Shown here: positions 41,432 through 51,389 of the stretch, one piece after another
Layout of the letters: each line of letters starts with the position of its first letter
How positions within the stretch are numbered: the first letter of the stretch is position 1
DNA from: Mesorhizobium sp. M4B.F.Ca.ET.203.01.1.1
Lineage (GTDB): Bacteria; Pseudomonadota; Alphaproteobacteria; Rhizobiales; Rhizobiaceae
Direction: 5' to 3'
Assembly (NCBI RefSeq): GCF_004791025.1
Contig: NZ_SRUO01000004.1
Location: 124,001-188,000 of the forward strand
DNA length: 64,000 nt
Notes under the pieces: generated by a model
Seen by the model: the letters and a program-made list of their open reading frames with translations, nothing else
The model's database searches: none
Told to the model about the DNA's origin: nothing
Program-made: the position numbers and the translations under genes

Positions 41432-42367
41432 ATGGATTTCAGCGCAGGCCATGGCTACCTTCTCATCGGCGGCCTCATCCTGGTTGGCGCCGGGCTGCTG
41501 ATCCTGTCGCTGATCGTCAATCTGCGCGTGGCGCACAGCGTGCGCGACGACGTGCGCCATCGTGAAAAGCTGCTGGAATATTACCGCAACATCTTTTCGC
41601 AGCTGGGTGTGATCCTGATCGGCATCGGCGTGTCGCTGTTCATCTTCTTCTTCCAGCAGAATTATCAGGACCAGCGCAGGCGCGAGACGGAACTGCAGCA
41701 GGTCATGGCAAAATTGGCGGCGCGCCTTGCGCGTGGCGCGCCCGTCGTCGAAACGCTTGGCGAATTCGACGAGGTGCTGGATGAAGGCGGCGCCTATGTC
41801 AGTCCCGAGCTCGGCGGCAAGAACGCCGCGATCAGCGCCGAAGGACCCGAGCTTGGCAAGCAGGTCGCCAAGATCCAGCTCGTCGAGCGCGACGTCGATG
41901 TCCGCGACTTCGACATCCTGAACCTGTCGCGCGACTTCGAGACGTCGTTCGTCGTCAACGAGCTCGATCCGACGCTGTGGTTCAACATCGTGCGCGACGA
42001 GAACGAGATCAAATACGCCACCACCCAGCTCGCCCTGGACTACAAGGACCTGCAGGATGCTATCGGCGGCGAGGCGATCGAGGCTGCCGTCGCCAATCCC
42101 GACAAGGAGCGCAAGATCAAGCATGAGATGCTCGATATCCTCTACGACGCCGACCTGCTGCGCCAGCGCAGCAGGCGATTTCTCGCCCGCGCCTGCTGGC
42201 TGTTCAGCAAGGGCAAGGGCTTTGTCGCCCTTGCCCCGGTCGAGGTTATCGAGGCCGATGCAAGGTCGCAGCAGGAATGGATCGAGCGCTCGAAACCGCT
42301 GCTGGCGCAGACGAAGTCGGGCAGCGGCGATTGCTTCAAACTGCTCCGCTACGGGCAGGCGTCGTGA
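41432..42367 (+). CDS. hypothetical membrane protein, 311 aa
   Basis: Two transmembrane segments lie near the N-terminus (LLIGGLILVGAGLLILSLIV and LGVILIGIGVSLFIFFFQ) with a short charged loop between them. The C-terminal 225 residues are soluble and polar, alternating helices and strands, with no recognised domain. VAHSVRDDVRHREKLLEYYR is a cytoplasmic helical stretch between the two membrane segments. The first half resembles membrane-tethered sensors or stomatin-like anchors, but there is no clear homology. It stands alone. Confidence 0.7.
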   Translation: MDFSAGHGYLLIGGLILVGAGLLILSLIVNLRVAHSVRDDVRHREKLLEYYRNIFSQLGVILIGIGVSLFIFFFQQNYQDQRRRETELQQVMAKLAARLARGAPVVETLGEFDEVLDEGGAYVSPELGGKNAAISAEGPELGKQVAKIQLVERDVDVRDFDILNLSRDFETSFVVNELDPTLWFNIVRDENEIKYATTQLALDYKDLQDAIGGEAIEAAVANPDKERKIKHEMLDILYDADLLRQRSRRFLARACWLFSKGKGFVALAPVEVIEADARSQQEWIERSKPLLAQTKSGSGDCFKLLRYGQAS

Positions 42368-42462
42368 GTGGACGACGGGCGGGAGCATGCTATTTTCAGT
42401 GAAGCGTCACCTGCACATGGACGCGCGAGCGAGCAGCGCCCGCCGAATGCGTGAGGAACGCC

Positions 42463-42798
42463 ATGCGACGGCTCATCTTCTCGGCAATATGTATCGCCGC
42501 CACGACGGGCGCCAACGCGCATGACTGGTACGAAGACAAGATTGACCCGCTGACGAAATTCAAGTGCTGCGGTGGTCATGATTGCCGCGCCATACCTCAG
42601 TCCTCGGTTCAGTCAAGGACCGACGGCGGGTACACCTACCTGCCGCATGGCTTCACCATACCGCGCGAGCGTGTCCAGGAATCCCCGGACGGCCAATACC
42701 ACATCTGCGAGAATACATACGTCATAACCAATCAGCCGTATCTGCGCTGTTTTTTCGCGCCTCGCATCAAGGTCTCCTCCTTGCTACTCCCACGTTGA
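42463..42798 (+). CDS. secreted cysteine-rich hypothetical protein, 111 aa
   Basis: A short signal peptide (LIFSAICIAATTGANA) precedes HDWYEDKIDPL. A CC pair followed by GGHDCRAI and later HICEN and LRCFF give five cysteines that could form disulfides in the periplasm. This pattern (His-x-Trp-Tyr then Cys-Cys-Gly-Gly-x-Asp-Cys) is one I associate with conserved rhizobial secreted proteins of unknown function. The ATG at 42463 has GAGG upstream. Confidence 0.72.
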   Translation: MRRLIFSAICIAATTGANAHDWYEDKIDPLTKFKCCGGHDCRAIPQSSVQSRTDGGYTYLPHGFTIPRERVQESPDGQYHICENTYVITNQPYLRCFFAPRIKVSSLLLPR

Positions 42799-42904
42799 AG
42801 CCAATACTGCGTGTCGCAGCAAGGATCGGCATCGGCAGGCAATTGGCAACCTTCCCGTCGCATCCTCTTCGTGAGGACTCAGGATCGATGAACACCTGCT
42901 GCGG

Positions 42905-43972
42905 TCAAGCCATCGGTGCCGCGCCGCGCCGCTCGAGCGCGGTCTTGCGGATGATCTCCGCGATCTCCGGGCTGCTGCTGCACAGCATCTGGAAATCCGC
43001 CGAGTGCAGCGACAGGAGCGAGACCGCCGTTGCGGCGCTGACGGTTGCCATACGCGGTTCGCCGCTGATCAGCGCCATCTCACCGAAGAAGGCGCCAGGG
43101 CCAAGCTCCACCGGGCTCGGCGTCGCGACGCTGACGCGCCCCTCCGCGACGAAGAACATCTGATCACCAGGCTCGCCAATGCGGCAGATCACGGCGCCCG
43201 CGGGCACCGTGCGCGGTCTTAACGCGCGCACGATCTCGATCAGCACGGCCGGGCCGAGCTTCTGAAACAACGGGACGGCGGCGACCAATCGCCAATTGCG
43301 GACGAAATCCTCGCGACGGACTTCCTGATAGAAGCCGGTGGCAAGAATGCCGGCCCAGAGCGCGAAGATACCGATGCCACTCATCATGACCAACCCGGCA
43401 AGGACGCGGCCGGCGAAGCTTTGCGGAATCTCGTCGCCGTAGCCGGTGGTGGACAGCGTAACCACCGCCCACCACATTGCCTGGGGGATGCTGCCGAACT
43501 TTTCCGGTTGGATGTCGCGCTCGATGACATAGGCCGCGAGCGCGACGCCGAACAGAACGACGCCGAAGAGCGTGGTGACGCCGATCAGATTGCGCGCTTC
43601 GTTGGCCAGCACCCTGCCCAGCACCGGGAAGAAAGTGGAGTCGCGCAGCGGTTTCAGCAGCCAAACAGCACAGTAGAGGCTGCGGTCGGGCGTACGGACG
43701 AGCAGAAATGCGGCGAGTGGAACCAAGACCGCGAGCACATCGATGGCGATTTCAGGCGTCCTGTTCCGCACGTCTCCCGCCCGGCGCTTGAGCAGCGTCC
43801 CAGCCAGTTGCAGAAGATAGGCGCCCCAAATGACAGCGAGGACGGCAGCCAGGGCCAGTCTGCTGCGTCCGGACATGTCGGGTATCGTGAGCGCAGCCAC
43901 CGCCAGAAGCCCAGGCGCAGCCAGCACCGCGTTGAGCGGCGCGTAAATTCTCAGGAAAGGCAGTACCGACAT
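42905..43972 (-). CDS. cyclic-nucleotide-gated K+ channel, MlotiK1 homologue
   Basis: The 355-residue length equals that of Mesorhizobium loti MlotiK1, and the sequence matches my memory of it over most positions. It forms a homotetramer in the inner membrane. The six-helix S1-S6 region is followed by the K+ selectivity filter TTGYGD and then a cyclic-nucleotide-binding domain with FFGEMALISGEPR (phosphate-binding cassette, Arg307). Residue 308 is Met (RMATVS), where I recall Ser. The ATG at 43972 was chosen. The longer open frame to 44074 is not used. It is convergent with the secreted Cys-rich gene. Confidence 0.93.
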   Translation of the reverse strand: MSVLPFLRIYAPLNAVLAAPGLLAVAALTIPDMSGRSRLALAAVLAVIWGAYLLQLAGTLLKRRAGDVRNRTPEIAIDVLAVLVPLAAFLLVRTPDRSLYCAVWLLKPLRDSTFFPVLGRVLANEARNLIGVTTLFGVVLFGVALAAYVIERDIQPEKFGSIPQAMWWAVVTLSTTGYGDEIPQSFAGRVLAGLVMMSGIGIFALWAGILATGFYQEVRREDFVRNWRLVAAVPLFQKLGPAVLIEIVRALRPRTVPAGAVICRIGEPGDQMFFVAEGRVSVATPSPVELGPGAFFGEMALISGEPRMATVSAATAVSLLSLHSADFQMLCSSSPEIAEIIRKTALERRGAAPMA

Positions 43973-44136
43973 TTTATGCCCACGAGCCGCTACCACCCTG
44001 CAAAATAGAATGCCTTCAAGGCAAGCGCAAAGGTGCCTGCTATCGCCGCGACGTGCATCAACACGGTGAACCAACAGTCCGCGATTGCTTCGCGACCCGG
44101 CGTGAACAGGCAGGCCGACGACCTATTTCGGCCAAT

Positions 44137-45693
44137 CTAGTCGCCCACCCGCCGCAGCGTGCCGAGATGATTGTCGTCGAGAAACCCGATGGTGATCGCC
44201 AATGCCTTGCCATCGGGGCCGACGGCAAAGCTGACGCCCGTCGGCCTGTCCGGCATCTCGGCATCGGGGTAGGTCAGGAACAGGTCGCCGTCGAAATGCG
44301 TCAGGGAATAGGACCGGGCGCCGGCTGGCCCGACCTTGAGGACAAGGCTGTCTCCCGCGCTCGACACGTCCGCTTCGCCGATGAAGTCGTTGGCGTAGCG
44401 GCCGGCATAGGCGCTGGCCGGTCGGGCCGGCCTCGAGGGCGACGGTGCCGCGGCAAAGGTGGCCTTGGCCGCCTCGACAACCGGACCGAACATGCCGGAA
44501 TAGATCGTGCCCCATGCCTTGACCCAGTCCCTGTCGACAGCACCGTCGAAGACGAGATCGGCGAAGCTGTCGGACAGCCCTTCGGGGACGCCGGTCGGAA
44601 AAGCGTTGGCGAGGATGACGATGCCAAGTTTCTCCTTCGGGAAGATCGTCACCAGGGTACGCGCCCCGACGCTGAAGGCGCCGGCATGGCCCCAGCTCAA
44701 ACCGTGCCGGCCGAATTCGACGTTCCAGCCGAGGCCGTAGAAGGACTCGCCGCCGGACGCCGGGTTCTTGCCGCGCGTCATCAGCGGCACATGCGTCTGG
44801 TCCAGCGCATCGGCGGCAATCAGCGTCTTGCCGGCATAGACCCCGTCGCCCAGCAGCAGGCGCACCCATTGCGCGAGATCGCGCGCGGTGGAGCTGACGC
44901 CGCCGGCGGGCGCCTGCGCATCCGGATCGCGCCTGATCTTCGCGGCCCAGGCGCCATCGACCCTGACGTGGAGTGCGGCGCGGTTCGCGTGCTTGACGAA
45001 ATCCGCATGACGCGAGCTGGTCGAGGCCATGCCGAGGGGACGGTAGAGTTTTTCCTCGGCGACCTCCTCCCAGGACTTGCCTGTCGGCATTGCGGCCGCG
45101 ACGGCCCCCTCGGTCAGCCCGAAGTTGCTGTAGGAATAGCCGGCGCGAAAGCTCGACGACGGCGGCACGCAGCGCAGGCGGTGCAGGATCTCGGCGCGGT
45201 CGTAGCCGATGTCCTCGAGATCGTCGCCGGCGGTGCCCGGTAGGCCGCTGCGGTGTGAAAACAGGTCGCGGATGGTGAGCTCGCTGGTCGGATAGGGCTC
45301 GGCAAGGCGGAAAGCCGGATCGAGATCGGCGATCTTGGAGTTCCAGGACACGGCTCCATCGCTGACCAATGCCGCGACGATGGTGGCGGAGACCGGCTTG
45401 GACAGCGATGCGATCTGGAACACTGTGTCGGCGTCGACGGATTCGGGTTTGCCGGCCTCGCGATGACCGAACCCCTTGAGGAAGATCACCTCGTCGCCAT
45501 GCACGACGGCGATGGCCAGACCGGGGACGGCACCGTCCGTCACGGCGGCCTCGGCCAGCGCTTCGAGCTTTGGCAAGGAAGCGGCGATGCGCTCGGGCGT
45601 GATGGGGTCGGCCGACGCTGCACAGGGCAAAAGCGCGATCACGGCGATGGCGGCCCATATCCTCAAATGACAGAGATTCCGATCAAGCCGCAT
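44137..45693 (-). CDS. serine hydrolase, beta-lactamase/penicillin-binding family
   Basis: A 518-residue exported protein. A signal peptide (IWAAIAVIALLPCAASA) precedes the hydrolase domain. Catalytic Ser and Lys are in QIASLSKPVSAT (SxxK), the Tyr motif in YSYSNFGLTEG, and a third motif in WGHAGAFSVG (HxG type), as in class C beta-lactamase-like esterases and D-aminopeptidases. A C-terminal domain of about 110 residues (YAGRYANDFIGEADV) is a DUF3471-like beta barrel. The ATG at 45693 has GAGGGAGGGG. Substrate is unknown and antibiotic resistance is not implied. Confidence 0.85.
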   Translation of the reverse strand: MRLDRNLCHLRIWAAIAVIALLPCAASADPITPERIAASLPKLEALAEAAVTDGAVPGLAIAVVHGDEVIFLKGFGHREAGKPESVDADTVFQIASLSKPVSATIVAALVSDGAVSWNSKIADLDPAFRLAEPYPTSELTIRDLFSHRSGLPGTAGDDLEDIGYDRAEILHRLRCVPPSSSFRAGYSYSNFGLTEGAVAAAMPTGKSWEEVAEEKLYRPLGMASTSSRHADFVKHANRAALHVRVDGAWAAKIRRDPDAQAPAGGVSSTARDLAQWVRLLLGDGVYAGKTLIAADALDQTHVPLMTRGKNPASGGESFYGLGWNVEFGRHGLSWGHAGAFSVGARTLVTIFPKEKLGIVILANAFPTGVPEGLSDSFADLVFDGAVDRDWVKAWGTIYSGMFGPVVEAAKATFAAAPSPSRPARPASAYAGRYANDFIGEADVSSAGDSLVLKVGPAGARSYSLTHFDGDLFLTYPDAEMPDRPTGVSFAVGPDGKALAITIGFLDDNHLGTLRRVGD

Positions 45694-45857
45694 CGCGCCC
45701 CTCCCTCCCTGCATTCACCGGGCCATGCTACAGGCCGGCGCTGGCGCGGCCAAGCCGCGATCGACTTTCGCCGCAATCGACCCCGGCGCGGATTTCGGGC
45801 AAGCTGCACCGAGCGACCTGCCATGGAAAGATGGCAAGCCGTTGAGGGAGGATTGCG

Positions 45858-47525
45858 ATGACCAAGACGCCAGCGGCGCCCAGCCTGCCGCGCTACGAGG
45901 ACGCCGTCGAGCGCTTCCGCATCGAGGATGAAGTCGCCCGGCTGCATGGCGATCCGGCGACTGGCATCAATGCCTATGTCGAGTGCTGCGGCCGCTACAC
46001 CGGCGAAAACCGGCTGGCGCTGCGCGCCATCTCGGCGGGCGGGGAGTTGCGCGAGTTTACCTTCGACGATCTCGCCGACATGTCGGGGCGCGACGGCAAT
46101 ATGCTGAAGGCGCTTGGCGTCGGCCCCGGCGACGTCGTCGCTGGCATGCTGCCGCGCATTCCCGAGCTGGTGGCGCTGATCCTCGGCGCCTGGCGCATCG
46201 GCGCGGTCTACCAGCCGCTGTTCACCGCCTTCGGGCCGAAAGCGATCGAGCATCGCCTGAGCTACAGCAAGGCAAAGCTGGTGGTCACCAATCCGGCCAA
46301 TCGCGGCAAACTCGACGAGGTGGAGAACCATCCGCGTATCGCCACCATCCTTGGCGCGGGCGAGGCCCTGCCCGCCGGCGACATCGATCTCCGCGCTGCC
46401 GTTGCCGCCGCCTCCCTCGATTGCCAACCAGTGATGCGCAAAGGCTCGGACCTGTTCATGATGATGTCGACCTCCGGTACGACCGGCCATCCAAAAGGCG
46501 TGCCGGTGCCGCTCGGCGCCCTGCTCGCCTTCGGCGCCTATATGCGCGACGCGATCGGGCTGCGGCCCGGGGATGTGTTCTGGAACATCGCCGATCCCGG
46601 CTGGGCCTACGGGCTCTACTACGCCATCACCGGCCCCTTGCAGCTCGGCATCGCCACCACCTTCTACGAAGGCGCCTTCAACGCCAAAAGCACCTACGAC
46701 ATCATCGAGCGGCTGGGCGTTACCAGCCTTGCCGGCTCGCCCACCGCCTATCGCCTGCTGATGGCGGAAGGCGCCGCGGCTGCCGCTCGCGTCAAGGGTA
46801 AGCTCCGCGTGGTGAGCAGCGCCGGCGAGCCGCTCAACCCGGAAGTGATCCGCTGGTTCGATGCCAACCTCGCCGCGCCGATCCACGACCACTACGGCCA
46901 GACCGAGAACGGCATGATGGTCAACAACCATCATGGGCTGGCGCACAGCGTGCGCGCTGGCTCGGCAGGTTTTGCCATGCCGGGCTATCGCATGGTGGTT
47001 CTGGACGAGGCGGGTAACGAGCTTGGCCCGAACCAGCCGGGCATCCTCGCCGTCGACATCGCCAAATCGCCGCTGCGCTGGTTCGAAGGCTACCACCAGG
47101 CGGAGACGCCGACGATCGCCGGCGGCTATTACCGCACCGGCGACACGGTGGAATACGAGCCGGACGGGTCGGTCTCCTTCATCGGCCGCGCTGACGACGT
47201 CATCACCTCGGCCGGCTACCGCATCGGGCCGTTCGACGTCGAGAGCGCGCTGATCGAGCACCCGGCGGTCAACGAGGCGGCGGTGGTCGGCGTGCCCGAT
47301 CCGCAGCGCACCGAGATCGTCAAGGCCTTCGTCGTGCTGGCGTCGGCCTTCAAAGGCAGCGAGGCGCTGGCCGAGGAGCTTGCCCAGCATGTGAAGAAAC
47401 GGCTCTCGGCGCATGCCTATCCGCGCGAGGTCGAGTTCGTGACCGAACTGCCGAAGACGCCGAGCGGCAAGATCCAGCGGTTCCTGCTCAGGAAGGCGGA
47501 AGTGGAGAAGCGGAAGGCCGGATAA
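45858..47525 (+). CDS. AMP-forming acyl-CoA synthetase, acetyl-CoA synthetase-like
   Basis: A 555-residue ANL-family ligase. The P-loop-like adenylation motif is MMSTSGTTGHPKGVP. Later motifs are DHYGQTENG (A5), YYRTGDTVEYEPDG (A7), FIGRADDVITSAGYRIGPFD (A8, hinge) and a C-terminal catalytic Lys in PKTPSGKIQR. Sequence style fits the medium-chain/acetyl-CoA synthetase branch. It activates a carboxylic acid as an acyl-AMP and then the CoA thioester. GGGAGGATTGCG precedes the ATG. It is divergent from the serine hydrolase. Acid specificity is not clear. Confidence 0.88.
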   Translation: MTKTPAAPSLPRYEDAVERFRIEDEVARLHGDPATGINAYVECCGRYTGENRLALRAISAGGELREFTFDDLADMSGRDGNMLKALGVGPGDVVAGMLPRIPELVALILGAWRIGAVYQPLFTAFGPKAIEHRLSYSKAKLVVTNPANRGKLDEVENHPRIATILGAGEALPAGDIDLRAAVAAASLDCQPVMRKGSDLFMMMSTSGTTGHPKGVPVPLGALLAFGAYMRDAIGLRPGDVFWNIADPGWAYGLYYAITGPLQLGIATTFYEGAFNAKSTYDIIERLGVTSLAGSPTAYRLLMAEGAAAAARVKGKLRVVSSAGEPLNPEVIRWFDANLAAPIHDHYGQTENGMMVNNHHGLAHSVRAGSAGFAMPGYRMVVLDEAGNELGPNQPGILAVDIAKSPLRWFEGYHQAETPTIAGGYYRTGDTVEYEPDGSVSFIGRADDVITSAGYRIGPFDVESALIEHPAVNEAAVVGVPDPQRTEIVKAFVVLASAFKGSEALAEELAQHVKKRLSAHAYPREVEFVTELPKTPSGKIQRFLLRKAEVEKRKAG

Positions 47526-47619
47526 AGATTTGGCGACCCGCTGATTTCCGCCACGCAAAAGCCGCCAAGTCGGGCGAAGGCTCGCAAGGGCTTTTGATCG
47601 CTAACTTGGGGGCTATGTC

Positions 47620-48513
47620 ATGCGGTTGATCTGGACACTTCTCTTCATGCTTGCGGGCAGCGCGGCACTCGCTGCCTCGCCGGAGGACGACTATATCGCC
47701 GCGCGCGACAAGGCGATTGCCGACATCGCAGCACAGGAAAGCGCGAACGCTGCCGTGGAAACGCTCGATGCCCAGAATACGAAGGCGATGGCCGATCTCC
47801 AGACGCGTCTTTCGGCCCTGCTCGGCCCGCTGGCGGTAAAGGATTTTCCGGCAGCCGGCACGATCAATCTGCAGAGCCTCAGCGACTCCGATATCGGTTT
47901 CGGCATGCTCGACGGGCTGAGATACACTGCCAGCGACGACGGCCCGAGCCTTGTCGCGACGACGCGCGGGCTTGCCGAGCGGTGGCTCAAGTCCAGGGCC
48001 GACGAGACCGATGAGAACCTCAGGCTGCCGGCCGGCATCGACGCGGCGCTGAAGCTCGACGCCTTCTACACCCAGGCCATCGGCGCCGACGCCGCCTTCG
48101 TCAGCACGCTCGACTTTCCGCTGAAGAAACCGGAAGGCGCCGACATGGCGTTCGCGCGGCTTGGCGGCTGGACCCAGGATGTCGGGCCGATCTACGACCA
48201 GCAGGTGATCGTCACGCTGGTCAAGGGCGATCGCGTGCTGATCGCCGAGGCGCCAGCGGCACCGCCCGTCCCGAAGATCGCGGCCTGCGATGCCTTGTGG
48301 ACCGCGGCCGACGCCGCCGCCCAGAAATTCCAGGAGGCCTACCAGGCTTCGGAGCTCAAGGACGAAAAGGCCTACGATGCCGCCAACGCCGCCTGGGAAA
48401 AAGGCGACGGCGACTACCGCGCCTGCATGGGCGAGCATCTGCCCGGCGACCCGGCCTTCCCTGCCCTGCTTGCCCACGCGCAGGAGCTCGCCGATCACAT
48501 GGCGGGAAAGTAG
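47620..48513 (+). CDS. periplasmic hypothetical protein, 297 aa
   Basis: A signal peptide (LIWTLLFMLAGSAALAA) leads into a soluble, helix-rich protein. The first 60 mature residues look like a coiled helix (ARDKAIADIAAQESANAAVE). A beta-rich middle follows (GDRVLIAEAPAAPPVP), and the end has two Cys (AACDALW and YRACMGEHL) likely paired, with a helix between them. No family is recognised. It stands about 95 bases after the acyl-CoA synthetase on the same strand. Confidence 0.7.
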   Translation: MRLIWTLLFMLAGSAALAASPEDDYIAARDKAIADIAAQESANAAVETLDAQNTKAMADLQTRLSALLGPLAVKDFPAAGTINLQSLSDSDIGFGMLDGLRYTASDDGPSLVATTRGLAERWLKSRADETDENLRLPAGIDAALKLDAFYTQAIGADAAFVSTLDFPLKKPEGADMAFARLGGWTQDVGPIYDQQVIVTLVKGDRVLIAEAPAAPPVPKIAACDALWTAADAAAQKFQEAYQASELKDEKAYDAANAAWEKGDGDYRACMGEHLPGDPAFPALLAHAQELADHMAGK

Positions 48514-48654
48514 GCGCGGCGCGGCTTCGGCGCCCCGCTTCCCCTTCAGCTCCTCCGGTTGCTGTGCCTGCAGCAATGGGACCAATACTGAAACTTCTGG
48601 CCCGCATGGAAGTCTAAATTTAAGCACTTTCTACTAAGTTCGACCGATGGGCCA

Positions 48655-51309
48655 TTGTCCAGGAAAGGTATTCGGGTCGATTTGGCCGGAACGGGTTTCA
48701 GCATAGGCCGCGTCAGGCAGGCCGTTTTTTCCCTCGCCAACTTGCCGGCGGCGATAGCCTTCGTCGTGCTTTTGGTCTGCGCCGTCGTTGCCGACCAGCA
48801 GAACAGGAAGGTCTCCGATCAGCTGGCGCGCGCCGATGTCCTGGCCAAGGTCAACATCATCCGGGCCAAGCTCGAGGGCAACATCAACGGCAATCTTCAG
48901 CTCACCCAGGGCCTGGTATCGGCCATCGTCACCGAGCCCTATTTGGGCCAGCAGAGATTTGCCTCGCTTGCCGGCAATCTGTTCGAGCAGAAGTCGCAGT
49001 TGCGCAACATCGCCGGCGCGCCCGACCTCATCATCTCGCTGATGTACCCGATGAAGGGCAACGAGAAGGCGATCGGGCTCGATTACCGCAAGAACGAGGC
49101 GCAACGCACGGCAGCGCTGCGGGCGCGCGATCGGCGCGAGCTGGTGTTCGCCGGTCCAGTCGATCTGGCGCAAGGCGGGCGCGGCTTCATCGGCCGCATC
49201 CCGGTCTTCGTGCCGACGGCGGGCGGTGGCGACCGCTTCTGGGGCATCATTTCGGCGGTTGTCGATGTCGACCGGCTCTACGCGGCAAGCGGCCTTACCG
49301 ACCCCGCCATAGACATCGATGTGGCGCTGACCGGCAAGGACGCGCTGGGTGGCAGCGGCGAACGTTTCTTCGGCGGCGACAATGTCGTCGCCGGCAATCC
49401 GGTGACAGCCGAAGTGGAGGTGCCGTCAGGCTCGTGGCGGATTTCGGCCATTCCCAAGGGCGGCTGGCCAGCGGCGCCGAAGAATGAGCGGACCCTGCTG
49501 GCCCTCATGGCGCTCGCCGGCGTGCTGGTGGTGCTGCCGATCCTGGTGGCCGGGCGGCTGTTCGGCGAAAGGCAGAAGAACTATGCCGAGTTGCGGCGCC
49601 TGTCCGGGCGGCTGGAGCTGGCGCTGGAGGCCTCAGGCATCGGCGTCTGGGAGCACGACCTCGCCACCAACGAACTGGTGTGGGACGAACGCGTCAACGA
49701 GATCTACGGCAAGGCCGCCGGCAGCGAGCCGCGCGGCTATGATGACTGGGCGGGAACGATCCACCCCGACGACATCGAGCGCGCTCGACGGGATTTCGAC
49801 CTGGCTGCGGCGACCAGGGGCCTCTACTCCTCGCAATACCGCCTCATCCATCATGACGGCGACGTCCGCCACGTCCGCACGCGCGCCACGTTCTTCCAGG
49901 ACACCGGCGGCACGCCGAAGATGATCGGCGCCGAATGGGACGTGACAAGCGACGTGCTGCTCAACGAAAATCTGGAGCGCGAGCGGCAGCTGTCGGAATC
50001 GAAGAACGCCGAGCTGGAGATCGCCAAGGCGCGCATCGAGCATGTCGCGCTTCACGACTCGCTGACCGGCCTGCCCAACCGCCGCTATCTCGACGAGATG
50101 CTGGTCGAAAGCGGTGAGAGCGGCCGGCGCACGGCGCTGCTGCATCTCGACCTCGACCGCTTCAAGCAGATCAACGACACGCTCGGCCACGCGGCTGGCG
50201 ATGCCATGCTGATGCACGCCTCGAAAGTCATCAAGGCCAACGCCGGAACCGCCGATTTCGTGGCCCGCATCGGCGGTGACGAGTTTGTGGTGGTCGCCCA
50301 TGGGGATGGCGACGACAAGCTTGCCGAACTGGCCAGCCGCATCATCGAGGAGATGCGCCAACCGGTCACCTACCAGGGCCACCACTGCCGGTTCGGCGTC
50401 AGCATCGGCATCGCCGCCAATGACGGCGTCGACGCCAGGCAGTTGCTCGTCAATGCCGATCTTGCGCTTTACAGGGCGAAAAGCCATGGCCGCAATCGCT
50501 ACGAGTTCTTCAACGAGGAGCTGCAGAGCGAGATCGTCCGGACCAAGCAGATCGCCGACGAAATCCTCGGCGGGCTGGAGCGGAACGAGTTCGTCGCCTA
50601 TTACCAGCCGCAGTTCGACGCCAGGACGCTGGAGATCGTCGGCGTCGAGGCGTTGTCGCGCTGGAAGCATCCGCGCCGCGGCATCCTGGCGCCCGCCGCC
50701 TATCTCAAGGTGGCCGAGGAGCTGAACGTGGTGGCGCTGATCGACCGCACCACGCTCAAGCAGGCACTGGAGAATTTCGAGCGCTGGTCGCATCTCAACA
50801 TCCCGCGCGTTTCGGTCAACGTTTCGGCCAGGCGCCTCGAGGACAGGGACCTGATCAAGGGTTTGCGCAAGCTCGCCATCAAGCAAGGCACGGTGTCGTT
50901 CGAGCTGGTGGAGTCGATCTTCCTCGACGAGAACGACGACTTCGTTTCCTGGAACATCGAGCAGATCAAGGAACTCGGCATCGACATCGAGATCGACGAT
51001 TTCGGCACCGGCTATGCCTCGATCGTCAGCCTGCTCAAGCTGCAGCCGCGCCGGCTGAAGATCGACCGCCAGCTGATCACGCCGATCACCGGGTCAAAGG
51101 CGCAACGGCGGCTGGTGTCGTCGATCATCGAGATCGGCAAGTCGCTCGGCATCGAAGTGGTGGCCGAAGGCGTCGAAACGATGGAACATGCGCGCATCCT
51201 GAAGGAATTGGGCTGCGACATCCTGCAGGGCTACGCCTTCGGCCGCCCGATGGACGCCAAGACCTTCAAGGCCTTCGCCCAGTCGCGCAAATGGCTGGCG
51301 GTCGGCTAG
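48655..51309 (+). CDS. CHASE-PAS-GGDEF-EAL cyclic-di-GMP enzyme
   Basis: An 884-residue inner-membrane signalling protein. Two transmembrane segments (ANLPAAIAFVVLLVCAVVA and LLALMALAGVLVVLPILVAG) bracket a periplasmic CHASE-type sensor of about 240 residues. A PAS fold (GIGVWEHDLATNELVW) follows. The diguanylate cyclase site is RIGGDEFVVV. The EAL phosphodiesterase has GVEALSRWKHP and IDDFGTGYAS, both intact, so it could make and break cyclic-di-GMP. The listed start is a TTG without a clear Shine-Dalgarno. The true start may be a few codons downstream. Confidence 0.88.
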   Translation: MSRKGIRVDLAGTGFSIGRVRQAVFSLANLPAAIAFVVLLVCAVVADQQNRKVSDQLARADVLAKVNIIRAKLEGNINGNLQLTQGLVSAIVTEPYLGQQRFASLAGNLFEQKSQLRNIAGAPDLIISLMYPMKGNEKAIGLDYRKNEAQRTAALRARDRRELVFAGPVDLAQGGRGFIGRIPVFVPTAGGGDRFWGIISAVVDVDRLYAASGLTDPAIDIDVALTGKDALGGSGERFFGGDNVVAGNPVTAEVEVPSGSWRISAIPKGGWPAAPKNERTLLALMALAGVLVVLPILVAGRLFGERQKNYAELRRLSGRLELALEASGIGVWEHDLATNELVWDERVNEIYGKAAGSEPRGYDDWAGTIHPDDIERARRDFDLAAATRGLYSSQYRLIHHDGDVRHVRTRATFFQDTGGTPKMIGAEWDVTSDVLLNENLERERQLSESKNAELEIAKARIEHVALHDSLTGLPNRRYLDEMLVESGESGRRTALLHLDLDRFKQINDTLGHAAGDAMLMHASKVIKANAGTADFVARIGGDEFVVVAHGDGDDKLAELASRIIEEMRQPVTYQGHHCRFGVSIGIAANDGVDARQLLVNADLALYRAKSHGRNRYEFFNEELQSEIVRTKQIADEILGGLERNEFVAYYQPQFDARTLEIVGVEALSRWKHPRRGILAPAAYLKVAEELNVVALIDRTTLKQALENFERWSHLNIPRVSVNVSARRLEDRDLIKGLRKLAIKQGTVSFELVESIFLDENDDFVSWNIEQIKELGIDIEIDDFGTGYASIVSLLKLQPRRLKIDRQLITPITGSKAQRRLVSSIIEIGKSLGIEVVAEGVETMEHARILKELGCDILQGYAFGRPMDAKTFKAFAQSRKWLAVG

Positions 51310-51389
51310 CGCCCCTCGTCCACGACGGCTACGCGCCATCTGAGCCCTTTACGGGCACCTCAGCCAGTCTCCAAGCAGGCCGATCCCGG

